This document shows positions 42,420 through 55,200 of a stretch of 64,000 bases of DNA, one piece after another. The stretch covers positions 88,282 to 152,281 of the forward strand of contig JAAOMT010000514.1 of the NCBI GenBank assembly GCA_016748015.1, read 5' to 3'. Below the pieces are notes generated by a model. That model was not told where the DNA came from. It was given only the letters and a program-made list of their open reading frames with translations, and did no database searches. This stretch comes from Geosiphon pyriformis (taxonomy: Eukaryota; Glomeromycota; Glomeromycetes; Archaeosporales; Geosiphonaceae). Made by a program: the position numbers and the translations under genes. The first letter of the stretch is position 1. Each line of letters begins with the position of its first letter.

Positions 42420-43920
42420 TATAATTGTTTTTTAATAATTATTGTATTGTGCAATATTCATTAAATTATTTTTGTTTTGTTAAAATAACATTCTTATTGT
42501 TTTATATATTTAATATTGAATAAAATTCGGTTCATAATTTTAAAATAAAAATAATGGTAAGTTTTAAAATTGGAAAATTAAATATATTTTTAATATTATT
42601 TTGCATATATATATGTAACTTTATTTTAATTTTAAACTTATGAAATAAAAGTTTATATATTTAATTTATAAATAAAACAAATTTAATAATGTTATTTTTT
42701 ATGTATTAATTAAATATAATTTAATTAAAACTTAAAATATATAACAAAAATATTACTTACACCTTTTTTTATAACCAATAATTTAAACTTATATTAAGCT
42801 ATATAAATTAAAAAAACTATTTATTTTTATTTTATTTATGTTTTTAGCAACTTTTTATTTAAATACTAATTTAATTTTTATTTTAAACATTATGTATTTA
42901 AGTTTTAATACTTTATTATTACTTTTATATTAATACCTTATATTTTTACAAATTATTAATTAATTATTTTTATTTTTATTAAATAAATTTATTATTTTTT
43001 ATTATTTAAAAAACATATATTATCGTTTTTATAAATTTTTAAACAATAAAACAATAATATTTAATTTAAAAATTTTTTTAATATTTAATTTAAATAAAAC
43101 AGTTTTTAAAAAAGTAAAAAAACAGTTTTTAAATAAAAAATTCTGTTTTTGTTATATTTCTATTACTATTTTACAAGATTATAATTTTTAACTTAAATTT
43201 AATAGCTATTATTAATAATACTATAATTAAAAAAGTCAATAAATAAAACTATTTATGGTTTTATAAATAATATTTTTACACAAAAATTTAAAGTTTTGGT
43301 TAAAATATTAAAAACTTAGATAATAAGATAAATTTAATTTTAAAAATAATATATGTATTAAATAATTTTGCAAAAAAGATAAATTTTTTTTTAAATATTA
43401 ATTTGTTAAAAATTGTTAAAAAATTATTAGATTTATATTATTTTTTAACATTAATTAAAAATAAAAAAATCTAAATAAACAATAATCTTAAAAAACAAAA
43501 AATATATTTAAATTAAGTTATAATTTTCAAAAAAATTTTCATAAATATTTTTAAAAAAATAATTATTTTAGTTTTATTTAAATTTAATAAGATTATATTA
43601 ATCTAATAATAACTAATTAGACTATAATAAAAAGCTATAATAAAATTTGTTAAATTTAATTAGATTAATTTATTGTCTTTAAATATTTTTTTTAATTAAT
43701 AAAAATTTTATATATAATTAAGACTAATAAAAATTAAACAATATAAAAACAAAAAAATAAATTTAAAACTGTATTGTTTATTTTGTTTATGTATATTATT
43801 GTTTATAATAATCCTTTAAATAAATCTAAAAAAATTTACATTATAAATTATATATATTATTATTATTTATAAAATATAAAATATAATTGTTTATTTTAAG
43901 AATAAAAAAATTTTAAAAAC
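42420..43920. other. AT-rich gene desert
   Basis: About 1.5 kb of nearly pure A/T sequence upstream of both the coiled-coil gene (minus) and the plus-strand LINE. No frame, repeat array or transposon end seen. Confidence 0.7.
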
Positions 43921-43924
43921 TTTT

Positions 43925-45640
43925 TTCTCTTCTTTGTTTCAAATTTCTGAAAAAGAGTCAAAAGTTTTTTGAAAGAAGTTTTTTACAATTCAGTATGATA
44001 AATCTAAACCCTTTATTCTTGACTATAAGACTACTGTTGGCTATAGTATTGCTGTGATGAAAATAACTGCTAAAGTTTCTGGTTCTAGTGGTGGTTTTAA
44101 ATCTGTTCTTCCAAGGAAGAAAAGAAGAAACAGTGTTTTAGAAGATGGTTCTAGTTAAGAAAATATTGGTCTTAAAGTTCAAAATAATTGCTTATGAGAT
44201 TCAAAAACTGGTGATACCACTAAGTCTGAAAGTATTGACATAGAAGAGAAATGTCTGGTGGAAGAGACCAGTTTCGATTATGGTGAAGGTGGTGCTTTTG
44301 CTAGGAAAAATCATGATCAAACACCTACAGGCTTAAAGGTTAAAACCAAGAAGACATTAATAAACCATTGGGAAAAATTAATTTCTTACCAAACAGTAAT
44401 GACAATGATGTGCTTTTGGATGCCCCACTGGTACTCTCTCTATCTGTAAAAAATTTGGTCAATGTTTCTGTTTAGAAATCCTTTGCTTTGGATATTGAGT
44501 TGGACAAGATAATTGGGAAATCTTCTCAAAAAAAGCTTCAAGTAGTCAGAAAGTTGTTTTCAAAAATTAATGGTTTTGAAAGGGCTTCTATCCCCTCAAA
44601 ATTTGCTGAAATCATTAGAGCAATGTTCATTTTTGAACTAAGTTTGGCTCAGGCTACAAAAAAAGCTGAAGAAGCAAAGATATTAGTAAACACCAATCTC
44701 AAAAAATCATCTGGACATTCAGATCAAACTGTGTTATTAAAGAAAATTTCAGTTGGAACATCAACAGAGGCTGTGTACACTGCACTATCTGAGTTTGGAA
44801 TTATTAAGTCAATCAAGATACAGTTGGTAGAGCTGTGGCAAAAAGCAGTGGTAGAGTTTAAACAGATTGATCATGCTGATTTGGTCACAACAAAATAGTC
44901 TATTCTAATCAGAAAAGATGTAGTACATGTTGCTAAATTTGATGTGAACAAAGAATCATGAAATATAAAAGATGTTTACAAAGCTCTTCTGCACACTCTG
45001 CCAATGAAGACCAATACACATAATATCTGGAATTATGTTACTTCAGTGGGTAGGAAAACTTGTATCATTGACCATCACCTGGTTTCTTATGTCTGAGCCA
45101 GATGTGCTGCTGTTTGTTTTGATTTTGCTGAGTCATTGAATGCTGTTATGAAGACCACACTTGTTCTAAAAGAGACCAGTTTGCACTGGTCTTGTCTTGT
45201 TTTGGCTGAGTGTGCTGGATATGAGAAATTGGGCTATACATTATTGGCTTGTTCTATTGGTAAGAAGAAAGATGTTTCTTTTTGTGTCTCATTACAAAAG
45301 ACTCTTTCTAATTTTGATAAAAGCAGACTGGCTGCCATTTATGCTAAATGCTCAGCTCCAATTGCTTGTTCTGTTTCTTTCAGTGATGTCTTATGAGCAC
45401 AGATTGCTGGTAGGTCTTCTTTCTTCCCTCCTTCTGTTTGAAATGTTTTGTTGAATGCTGGTTCCTCTTTGAAGATGAAAACCACTTCATTAGTGTTATT
45501 GAAATTGAATGATAGGTTTGCCACTCTCAAGCATAGTCTTATCAGTCTCACAAAATGCGTTGATAAGTTGGTTATAAGGTTGGATACATCCAGGCCAACA
45601 GTTTTCTAGCCTAGCTCTAGATGTTAGCTGTTGGTAACCT
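43925..45640 (+). pseudogene. LINE ORF1
   Basis: Blocks: LDYKTTVGYSIAVM (near 44025), ETSFDYGEGG (44258), VRKLFSKINGFERASIPSKFAEIIR (44488-44898, given in part: LFSKINGFERASIPSK), VYTALSEFGIIKSIKIQLVE (RRM-like), IWNYVTSVGRKTCIIDHHL, then CAGYEKLGYTLLAC, a decayed zinc knuckle with Tyr at both the second Cys and the His. A heptad-like segment LNDRFATLKHSLISLTK follows, ending near 45640. Stops at about 44157, 44896, 45093 and 45394. The start codon is not certain. Confidence 0.82.
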
Positions 45641-45847
45641 TTTATCACAGAATCAAGAGGCAGATATAGTGATAAGTGAAGGTTCGGGTGTAGTCACTGG
45701 TGGTGAGACTGTCACAGAAAGAGTGATTTTTGATCCCTTAGTTGTCAAAAAAATGGAAGAAACTTTGAACAATTTGTCAATCATAATAATGGGTTTTTCA
45801 GCCAAAATGGACAATACTGGTTTGGTTTTCACTACTTCTGTTTCTCA

Positions 45848-48800
45848 ATGATAGATTTAGTTTGGAAAATTGCAATTTGCAATATTAAAGACATGAACAA
45901 TTCTGCAAAGCAGAATAATATAGTGTGTTGGCATAAAGACATGAACAATCTGATTTCTATTTTTACAGAAACTAAGTTGAAGGGAAAAGTTTGTCCTTGG
46001 ATTGCTAACAAATTTGGTGATGTCTGTGTGTTTATTTCTGGTTTGAACTCTGGTCACTTGGAATCAGGTGTTGCTATGGTCATAGACAATTTTTTGGTAA
46101 GATACGTGTGTAAGATTTCTAAGATATCTGGTTAGCTCTTCTCTATTAAGTTGCTCTTTAAGAATAAACTTTCTGTTTCAATTCTGGAATTCTATGCTGG
46201 TGCTTTTTCTGCAGTTCAATTCTCCCAAGCTGGTAATATCAACACTCTTATTGTCAAAGCCACAAATGAATCTTCTTTTGTCGTCCTTGGTGGTAATTTC
46301 AATAAAGATAATTCTCACAAGTATGTGAGTTTTAAAAAATGTTTCAGTTTGGGTCTAGTTAATTCCTTAGTTGGAAGCTTAGTGGCTAAATTGTCTATGT
46401 GGAAAAACTCTAGAGGTATTGTTAAAACAATTGACTATATTTTTGTTTCTCCAAATCTGGTCAATGTGATTCTATGTTGTGATGTCTTAGATGTTAGTGA
46501 GCACTTTGACACTGATCATCATGCTGTTTCTGTGTCTATGAGTTTGGGTGGACTTTTGAATGTGCAGTTAAACTCTCTTTGCAAACAGACTAACAGAGAT
46601 TGTTAGAAGTTTGACATCAAAGGCACTAATAAAATGATATAAGATGAGTTTAAAGATGCTATGATGGCCAATACTGCTATGTTTTCTGATGAGTTTGTTA
46701 CATCTAAAGAGCATTCGGATTTGAACGCTATGTAAGATACTATTTGTAAAATGGTGTCTTTTTCAGCTAATGGTGTTTTCCAAAAAAAATGGTTTAAGGG
46801 CTACAATGAGATGTTTATCAAAGAATTGTCCAGGTTTCACAAACTGGAAGTTTTGGTTTCAAGATTGGCCAAGGCTTTTCATGAGATTAAGTTTGACAGG
46901 TTTGTCTTTTTTTTGAAATGTTGGAACTCTTTGGATGCTGACAAGGCTTCTATTATTTAGGCTCTTGTTAGCTCTGGTGTGGATTTTGGTCATATATATT
47001 CTGCTTTCTTTGATGTGAGAAAGTCTTACCATGTGTCCAAGCTGGCTGAGTCTTTACATACTAAGGAATTGGACATCAGATCTACTATTGAGAAACAGAT
47101 GAAGAGTTTTGCAATCAACAAAGGCCATACAATCCATAGTGTGTTGGAATATTCTTTTTAGAAAGTGGTACTGAACCACCTGATTTCTGATAGTAGTTTA
47201 ATTGTGAATCCAGTTGATGTTAAGAATAATGTTGACAGAATAATGGAAGGATAAACTAGAAAGAGAGTGGTGTTATATAACATCTTTGATTCATGGCAAT
47301 GTTAATACCTGCCATTAAATTATGTTGACAATAATGCTTTTTCTGGAATAATAGACACTATTAGCTTTGAAAATTTGGTACAGATGGTCAAAATTCTGCC
47401 AGATGACAAAGCTGTTGGTTTATCAAGTATAATGAATAAACTTTGAAAACACTGTAATGGTTCCATGTTTAGTATGCTGTTAGATCTTTTGAATTTTTGT
47501 TTGGTTTGTGAATCTGTACTCCAACTCTGAAAAGAAGCTTGGGTGTCTATGATTTCTAAATCTTATGAATAGGAAGGTGTTCTGACCAATATTAGACCAA
47601 TAGCTTTAATTAAGACTGCTCATAAGGTTCTCTTTAAGATACTTTCTAATAGGATTTCATTGGCATGCAGTGTGTTTGATGTTTTTTGTGGTAACAATTT
47701 CTCTGTGCTAAAGAGCACTACCATCCAGTCTTCTATTTTTACCATTGGTTTGATTATTGAAAATGTTTTGGAAAAGAATCATGAACTTTGGCTTGTTTTA
47801 CAGAATATGCAGAAGACCTATAACTCTGTGAGTTGGCATTACTTATAGAATAGTTTGGTTCAAGTTAAGATGTATGATTGTTTTATTAGATTTTTTGGAG
47901 GTATTCACAATGATCATGTTAATCATGTTATGATTGACTTTAGTTTGACTGATGGGTACCAGATACATGATAGTCTTGACCAGAGTGAAGTGTTTTCTTT
48001 CCTGTTGTAAAGAATCTTTTACAATCTTCTTTTATGCAAAATTAAAAAACAGAAAAGTTTGTGTAGATACTGTATTGACTTCAGATTTGTTGCTAAAATG
48101 GACAGGTTAAAAAACTGAGATGGTTTGACTTTGTTTTTAGTGACTGGTACTTTTGTTGATGACACAATATAGGTGGGAAGTAGCCAGACTGCCATTTAGT
48201 ACATTCTGAACATTGTTAGTGAGTTTTTTAGTATAAACAACATCTTCATTAATAATGAAAAGACTGTGGCTATTCTTATTAACAGAAGGGTAAGGAAGAC
48301 ATCATTGTCAATAAGTGGTTTATCAATTTTTATTGTTTATAAAGGGGAGTTTCATAGGTATCTTGGGATTTATTTGTCATCAGAGAATTTGTTCAAATCC
48401 AGTTTGGCAAAAGCTTATTTGGATGTTAGGTTCTTTGTAAATTTGGTTTTGAAGAAGACTATTTCTGACAAACAGTTTTTCTATCTGGTATTGGCTGTTT
48501 TGCAATTCATTGTCAGTTATAGATCCCAATTTAGTTTTCTTTTTAAAAGTGTGTATATTAAGTGGGACATGTTAATTCGAAAAGATTTAAGACTTAAGGC
48601 TGGGCTACTAAGAAATTTTCCTAATGAGGCTCTTTATCATCTGTCTTTATATGGTCTGAAGTCTTTTGAACAGTTGCAAGCCAAGTGCAAAGTGGCTTCT
48701 GTGCTGAATTTCTCAAATGCTGGTGGAATTCTGGGTCACTTGTTTATTCATAAGTCTCTAGATCTACAGATTCTAAGTTGGTTATCTGTTCACCCTTTAT

Positions 48801-48935
48801 GTTACTCAGTCAGGTTATGTGTTATTCTAGTCAACAATTTTTTGGCTGGTATTGTTAAAATTTTTTTGGATTGTAATATGTCTCTTGGAAACTTTTCTCA
48901 TATGGTGTTCTATTTTTTTGGGGGGACTTTGATGT
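45848..48935 (+). pseudogene. LINE ORF2: endonuclease and reverse transcriptase, part 1
   Basis: APE-type endonuclease: FTETKL (Glu), VVLGGNFN (Asn in place of the usual Asp), TIDYIFVSPNL and FDTDHHAVSV (Asp-His) from 45848 to 46606. RT: RPIALIKTAHKVLFKILSNRI-like (47600), LQNMQKTYNSVSWHYL (motif A with Asp changed to Asn, about 47800), SLDQSEVFSFLL (motif B), TGTFVDDTI (motif C with both Asp, 48139-), HRYLGIYLSS, then an open 250-codon piece 48266-49018 whose last part is LTR sequence. ORF2 would drive target-primed reverse transcription. About twelve stops. Confidence 0.88.
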
Positions 48936-49916
48936 TATTACCGGAGGTTTTTGGTCTCTTTTTTTTAATGTTGTTAATGTCTGTTTGCTGTGAATTCATG
49001 TTTTCTGGATGTGATTGAACCTCCAGCAACTGAATTTATCTTCAAATTATCTTTTATAATTTGAACTACTGGGCTTATAAGTGGAATGGCCAATTCTGTC
49101 CCAGTTACTTTATGTAGTTACGTTGTAATAAACGTCAATTCTTTCCCAGGAATTGCTTGTTTGGAAGCTCACTAAGAATGTGTAGTTACTTTGCTGTGAA
49201 AGTCAACTCTTCTACAGGAATCTCATCTGTAGGCTACCCTAATGATTGTAATAAGAAAAAAAATAAAAAATAAAAGAAATGTAAAAGAAATAGGATTTTT
49301 ATCAAGGGAAATGTTTTCTATCCAGGCCTGGAGTCACTAACAGTTTATTGAAATTGGTAGCTAATCAATTTCAAAACGTTAGTTGGGTTTCGGGAATTTT
49401 CCAAGTGTAATAATTAAAGAATTTGGTTTTTCAAATTATTTGATATTTATTTCTTTTGTGTGTATAGGAATGGTTCTAAGTGATAAATCTAAGGTAAGAT
49501 ACATTTTTCTCGAAAAGAGAAGCTCTTCTTTTATACAACTTGTCATAACACTATTCTATGAATTTGAACTTTGCTATTTTCTACAATTTCGCTAAACTAA
49601 AGATACATTTTGGCAAACTACAAGTTATTTTTGCAAACTATTAGATATTTCGGTGAACTATCAATTATTTTGGCAAATTTCTATAAATTTCGGCGAACTT
49701 TTGAATGTTACATAGTTTGGGGTATTGCATGATTGATCATTGCAATTAGGTTACATTTGTGTTGTGTACAATTTGGGTTATTAATTAAATGATAATTTCG
49801 GACATTTTTGCTAATATAATAAGTGATAATTTGAAACAATAATATATGCTAATTAATGATAGGAATTATAAAATAATTTTTATGCTAAATAATATCTCTA
49901 ATTTCATCTAGTAACA
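48936..49916 (-). repeat. Solo LTR of the element-B type (981 bp)
   Basis: On the plus strand it starts TATTAC and ends GTAACA, with no internal element sequence. A perfect 4-bp duplication ATGT flanks it (48932-48935 and 49917-49920). Removing the LTR and one ATGT restores the LINE frame GGTLM-SLVLG, matching GGIPM-SVVLG of the minus-strand LINE. It is the usual product of recombination between the two LTRs of an inserted element. Its sequence is closest to the B LTRs. Confidence 0.95.
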
Positions 49917-51515
49917 ATGTCTTTAGTTTTAGGGAATTGTTTGTTTTGTAAAGTTTTACACTCACTTAAGAGATTTGGAGTTGCTTTTGTTGAACAGCTG
50001 TATACTAAAAAGAATTTGATTTTTGACTGGAAAAGCTTCTATTATTGGAAGAGGCTCAACCCAAAAGGCCCAGTCTCTAATTGGTTCAATTTGGCATGTG
50101 ACTTCCTGGCTCACTCCTCTCCTCATGTGAATCTACCTGCTGCTGACCTCTGATTACTAAATATTGGTGGTTTGAGTAGTGTTTCTTGGCTAAAACAGTG
50201 TTTTCTCACCTCCAATTTAAATGTAGTTAAAATTTACACAGATAGATCTTTAAAAAATTTTGGTACATGAGAGATGAAATATGGTGTGACTGCTTATTTC
50301 TCAAATGTGGATCTAGGTATTGGAATAAGAGTTAGTGGATTGGTTTCTTTTACTTTAGCTAAATTGTAAGTAATTGCTTTGGCCTTAGAGTGTATTCCTC
50401 TTCACAGTTCTGTTGTGGTTTATTCTAACAGTTAAGCTATCCTGAATGCTTGTACTGCTGAGTCAGTTTTGGCTTCTCTGGACTTCCACAACTGCTGCTG
50501 GATGGAGTGGCATGGTGTTGTAAATCTGATTAGAGAAAAAAGGTTTAGTGTTTCTTGGCATAAAGTTAAAGAACATTTGGGTGTTTTAGGTAACAAGCAT
50601 GCTGACAAGTTGGCTGATTCTACTGTGAGTTCAAGTTTGGTGCTTCCTACTTTAATTAGGGAAGTGTTCATTAAGGCTGGTGGGGTGGTGGTGTCTGGTA
50701 ATGTTCAGCATTTTGCTCGGAATGTTTTTAGAACTGTGAATCATGCTTGTTAAGAGATTGGTCTTGGTTCTGCTGTTATTAACAAAGATATGGTTGGTGA
50801 TTTTGATTGGGTTTGTACTGCTTTGGTTTGGCACCCCAACTTGCACATGGCAGCTGGATTTACAAGCAAGTCTACCTCTGGTCTGTGATCATATTTTTTG
50901 AAAACTTTGTACTGCTGTCTACTAGTCGCTATGTGGAAATATTTGTATAATAGGGATTATCCAAGTGTTTTATGTCTTCATTGTAGGGAGGTGAAGAGCT
51001 CTGATCACTTTTTTGTGTGTACATTTGACTTTGGAGTCCATAAAAATCTGCTTGCTTCCCATCTGGCTAAGTGGCATGCCATGTCTTGTTTGGGTCTCTC
51101 TTTGTTTCAAATCTCATAGGTGCTTTCTTTGTGCACCTCTGATAATATGCTGTATACCATTTTGAGCAAAGACTTCTTGTTTAAAGAGTGATATCAGGAA
51201 GCTGTTTCTGTTTTGAGTGATGCTAAGCTTGCAGAAAGTGTTATTATTGACTTTGTTTAGAGTTTTGGTGCTGCTTACCGTGTTGACATATGGTTGATTA
51301 GAGTCAAATATAGGGCTTTTATGGAGAAAAATGGTTTAATTTTTTGTGATAGTTCTGTTTTTCTTGTAACCTAAGATTTGTTATCTTTGTTCTTAGCTAA
51401 GGTGGTCAAATTACTTGAAATTGCTAAAGTACTTAGTGTCTGTTTTGGTTTTTGTAAACCCTACTGTTTTTTTTCTGGTATTGATGATGTGGTGTTTGTT
51501 ATGATAGATTCATAG
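49917..51515 (+). pseudogene. LINE ORF2, part 2: RNase H and C-terminal zinc finger
   Basis: SLVLGNCLFCKVLHSLKRFG continues the frame. RNase H: KIYTDRSLKNFGT (Asp kept; Arg in place of Gly), LAKL (Glu of LAEL lost), VYSNS (Asp of SDS lost), and SVSWHKVKEHLGVLGNKHAD (50532-50610). Then VWHPNLHMAAGF, CLHCREVKSSDHFFVC (intact C-x2-C ... H-x4-C, about 50973-51020), FMEKNGL and the end at TAG 51513. Two of the RNase H acidic residues are gone, unlike the minus-strand copy. Confidence 0.87.
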
Positions 51516-51655
51516 TATTGCTTTGATCAGCTTGAATGGCTGGTTGTGTATAGAAAATGCATAATTTGTGCCTAGTTTAGATCACTTAGTCTGATGTATT
51601 GTGCTAAGTAACATTTGGGCTTCACTTGTTAAATGTTAATAAATAAAAAAAAAAA
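49917..51655 (+). mobile_element. Plus-strand LINE, 3' portion
   Basis: Continuation after the solo LTR: the RNase H and zinc-finger part of ORF2 to 51515, a 3' UTR of about 115 bases, and an A-rich tail (AATAAAAAAAAAAAA) ending near 51659. Confidence 0.9.
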
Positions 51656-52258
51656 AAAATTTGAATTAAATTTATTATATTATTTGTGTTTTTAATAAAA
51701 ATTAATTTTTAATAAATTAAATTAAATTTAATTTAATATATAACTTATAAATTTTTTGAATATTTTAAATTAAAATATAATTTTCTTAAATAAATTCTAA
51801 AAATACATGTTTTTTAAAATTAATTAGTCTTATTTTATTAATTTTTATGTCAAAAAAAATGTTTTTATTTTTTATATAATCATTTTTAATAGTAAATTAT
51901 AAATTTAAATAGTTGTTTTTGGCCAAATTTTTGGTTATAATATATTTTGTTTAATGTTTTTTTTAATTTATTTTTTTATTAATAGATTTTAAATAAATAT
52001 TTTAAAATATAATATTAAGCTTTTGTCTAATTAAACCTTAATAATATTTTTTAAATTAGATATTATATTTTTATTTGCTGTTTTTTTAGTTTACAGCTTT
52101 TTTTAATATTAACTTTTAATTTTAATATAATTTTAGACAATATTTTTAAGAAAATTATTAATATATTGTTTATAAACTTTATTATTTCTGTTTTTATAAT
52201 ATCTAAGTTAAAATATCTTAAAGTTAAATTGACTAAACTTTTTTTTTTTTATTAACAT
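51656..52258. other. AT-rich stretch between LINE tail and element G
   Basis: About 600 bases of nearly pure A/T, no frame. It ends in ACAT (52255-52258) directly before the G LTR, a candidate target duplication whose partner would be beyond the window. Confidence 0.65.
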
Positions 52259-53101
52259 TGTTACAGGTGATTACTTGGGGTCTCAAATCAAATAACAAAT
52301 CCATAACTTGGTGCTCAAATGTAATTGGTGCTGTTAGAAATCTAAAGATTTTGTTGTTGAATCCTTTGTATAATGAATAGAGATTCAATAGTGTTGTTAT
52401 CCGTAGCTTTTCAAAATTGCAATTCTGTTAATTCTTCTCTTGGCGTGGTGGCCAGCAATCTTCTGGTAAGTATTCCGTATCTCTTATATATGTCCTACCC
52501 ACTTGCAGGGGTTTTTTACCAGGCAATCTTTGACGTCAGTAATCCAGCACTTTAATCAATTAATTAGTGCACAACAAATAATAAAAAATAATGAAAAAAA
52601 ATAAAAAAAGAGATAAGAAAATAAGTCAAGGCGATGAACAAATTAGTATTCCGTCAATAGCCATGATTAAGAGCTATTGTTCCAGTGTGGTTAAGTATTA
52701 ATTACTATCAACATAGAGTGTTGATAGTGGAAGGTGGAATTAAAATAAGAATAATTATTTATTTAATATTTTTAAATTGAAAGACTGCTTAAATGAATCT
52801 AAACTGAGAGGTCTCTAACTAAAGAATTCTGTTTTTTCTACTTCTAACATTACTACTATATATACATAATTGATGTTCTATAAGATCACTCACATTCTCG
52901 AGTGATGTGCTATAATTTCTTGAACAATGCTCACATTGTTGAGCAATGTGTTCTAATTTCTAATATTGCTTCACATTGCTAAGCAATGTGCCATAATTTT
53001 TGACATTGCTCTACATTGCTGAGCAATGTGCTCACATACTAACTACTACTCTCTTATTGGTCTATTATTCTTTTATATCTGTTTTTTTTTTATGAGTAAC
53101 A
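52259..53101 (-). repeat. 3' LTR of element G (843 bp)
   Basis: On the plus strand it starts TGTTAC (52259) and ends GTAACA (53096-53101). The middle matches the C LTR. U3 holds four palindromes in tandem at 52888-53036. Confidence 0.85.
52888..53036. repeat. Four tandem palindromes in the U3 of the G LTR
   Basis: Cores CACATTCTCGAGTGATGTG (52891), CACATTGTTGAGCAATGTG (52932), CACATTGCTAAGCAATGTG (52972) and TACATTGCTGAGCAATGTG (53012-53030) are spaced 41, 40 and 40 bases apart by AT-rich spacers. Each core is a near-perfect inverted repeat. The place, upstream of the transcription start of the LTR, suggests protein-binding sites for dimers or hairpins. Confidence 0.85.
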
Positions 53102-53774
53102 TTATCTTCTTTTTTTAATATTGAGCTCCATCGAAATCTTCATTTTGAATTAATTCTAATACTTCTTTTTCAAGTATTGTTTGTTTGACTCTGTTTCTCA
53201 TGTCTTCTACTTGTGTATTGTTTATTCTTTTCTATTGGTTAATGGTTATGGTTTCTATGTCAGAGTGTAACAGTATTTCTGGATCATTCCAAAATATGTT
53301 GTGTAATTAGTAAATTGTTCCCACATGTAGTGTTGAGTTTGTTTTCTTTCTAATGAATTTTTCAATTTGCTGTATTATGTTTTGGTTAAATATTCTTTTG
53401 GATTTGTCAATATACAACTCTTGAATATTTAACTTTCGACCTAATTGGTAGTAACAATATAATATTAGAAGTTGTTCTGTCCATTGCTTTCAATTCTCTT
53501 TTGTAAGTTTTTCTGTTGGTATTATTATAGGTATTTTCCCAAAAGTGTTTTTTACTTTTTCTATTATGTTATCTGACCAGTTTTTATCATTCTTTGGTAA
53601 CTGCTAATATAATATATTCTTTGTCTTTCTTTTGGTGTTTTGATAACAAATTGTTTGGTTGTTAACAATTACTTCTATGTCTAAAAGTTGTCGACTTATG
53701 GCCTGAAATAATTGCTGAGCTATGGTATAAATATGATCTGGTATTTCTATTTTTCTTGGTTGCTTTTGTTGCAT
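53073..53774 (-). pseudogene. ORF3 of element G (unknown function)
   Basis: A 234-codon minus-strand frame from ATG at 53774 to TAA at 53073-53075, with a handful of internal stops. Its ends align with B ORF3: IPDHIYTIAQQLFQAISRQL against IPQNIQQLFQKLMLALK at the start, and AQY-stop-KKKIMLL against TELSLEEEIMLQ at the end. A central block LHNIFWNDPEILLH corresponds to RLYDLFNTCENVLQN. As in A, B and D the last codons lie within the LTR, read as ATG-TTA-C across the border. Confidence 0.68.
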
Positions 53775-55200
53775 ATACTATGTTTTTATATACTTTTTTA
53801 TTGTTTGATTTTACATATTTGGTTTAATGATTATAATTAGTTCCAGATTTCGTGGAATTTCATCTGGTTGGACTAGTATTCATTGTACTCTCAGTTGTGG
53901 AATGTTATTGGTGGATGATGATGCTATTTGGTAATATGGTTTTAGTCAATTACTATGTGCTGCTTTGGTTAAAATTTTGTTGTCCTATCTTAATTTAGAA
54001 GCTCCATTTCCTAGAATTTCTTCTATGTGAAATGGTCTATTCTATTTGGGGTCAAATTTTCCACTTTATTGTTTTTCTACTTTAATATAATGTAATAGTA
54101 CTTTGTCTCCAATCTTGAATTCAATTGGTTTATCTGGTAGTTGATTATTATGTTGTTCTTTTTGCTTTTTTTGTGACTTTTGGATGTTCTCAGTTGCTTT
54201 TTATCATTTGTTTTCTAGTGTTTTCATTAAGTCATATGTTCTTCTCAACAATGTTTTTTAGAAATTATCTTCTGTTATTGGTTCAGTTGAATATGTATTT
54301 ACCTTTATCTTAACTAGTAATGTTGCTGTTCTACTATATTCTAATTCAAATGGTGTTGCTTGTGTGGTATCTTACTTCATTGTTTGATAAGCAAATAATA
54401 CTGATGATATAAACAAATCCCATTTGTCTTGGTTTTTTTGACTGATTTTGGCGATTGCTTCACACATGTTCTATTGAATCTTTTAACTAGTCCATTGGTT
54501 TGTGGATAATATGGTAATGATAATGGTCTTTTTATCTCAAATCTTTGACTTAATTTGGTTAATGTTCTATTCACAAAATGAGTTCTTTGGTTTGATAGTA
54601 GTTCTTTTGAACATCTATGTCGACAAATCAAATTTTGATAAATGAATTCAGTAATAGATTCTGGATCTGTTTTTTGAATGGCTTTTGCTTCTGGCCATTT
54701 AGTGAGATAGTCCATGGCTACTGTGATATATCTGTTGTCTCTGCTGGTGATTGTTAATGGTCCTACTAAGTCAATTCCAATGCAATTAAATGGTTGTTCT
54801 ACTTTGATCAGTCTTAATAGTTCACTGGGTTTTGTTCCTCCTCTTCTCTGACAAGTATCACAATTTTGAACATAATGAATAATGTCTGGATACATTGATG
54901 GCCAATAGTATCTTTTTTTGGTTCTTTCTATGGTTGCTTCTTTATGAAAATGTTTTGCTGTTGGATTTGAGTGCATGTTGAATAGTATTGTCTCTTTTTC
55001 TGGTTCTGTAATTACTCTGGTTGGTTGATCTGAATTTTTTTTGTTCTTTTGGTAAAAGATATTTTGATGGTTGATAAAATATTTTGATTGTTGTTTTATG
55101 TTCCTTTGTTCTTTTTGAGATAATTTCTCCTTGAACAATTGGGTATTTATATAATGTTGGAGTTGTTGGTATTTTTGTATATTCATCTTTTGTTATATTT
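53775..55200 (-). pseudogene. Integrase of element G
   Basis: A 269-codon open piece (54377-55186) holds the zinc-binding part (HSNPTAKHFH ... CDTCQRR), then the core: IGIDLVGPL (first Asp kept), LLSNQRTHF (second Asp changed to Asn) and NGLVKRFNRT (Glu changed to Lys). Beyond 54377 the C-terminal part (KVENLTPNRIDHFI) is broken by stops. Both lost catalytic residues are G-to-A changes. Confidence 0.88.

Larger units (their letters stand above)
43922..48935 (+). mobile_element. Plus-strand LINE, 5' portion
   Basis: Holds ORF1 and most of ORF2. The start is placed where similarity to the minus-strand LINE begins (TTTTTTCAC/TTTTTTACAATTCAG segment near 43980) after the AT-rich stretch. A solo LTR interrupts it at 48936; it resumes at 49917. 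Confidence 0.88.

Noticed and set aside
52888-53036. CRISPR-like array
   Set aside because: Spacers are similar AT-rich sequences, the units are palindromes inside an LTR, and the genome is eukaryotic.
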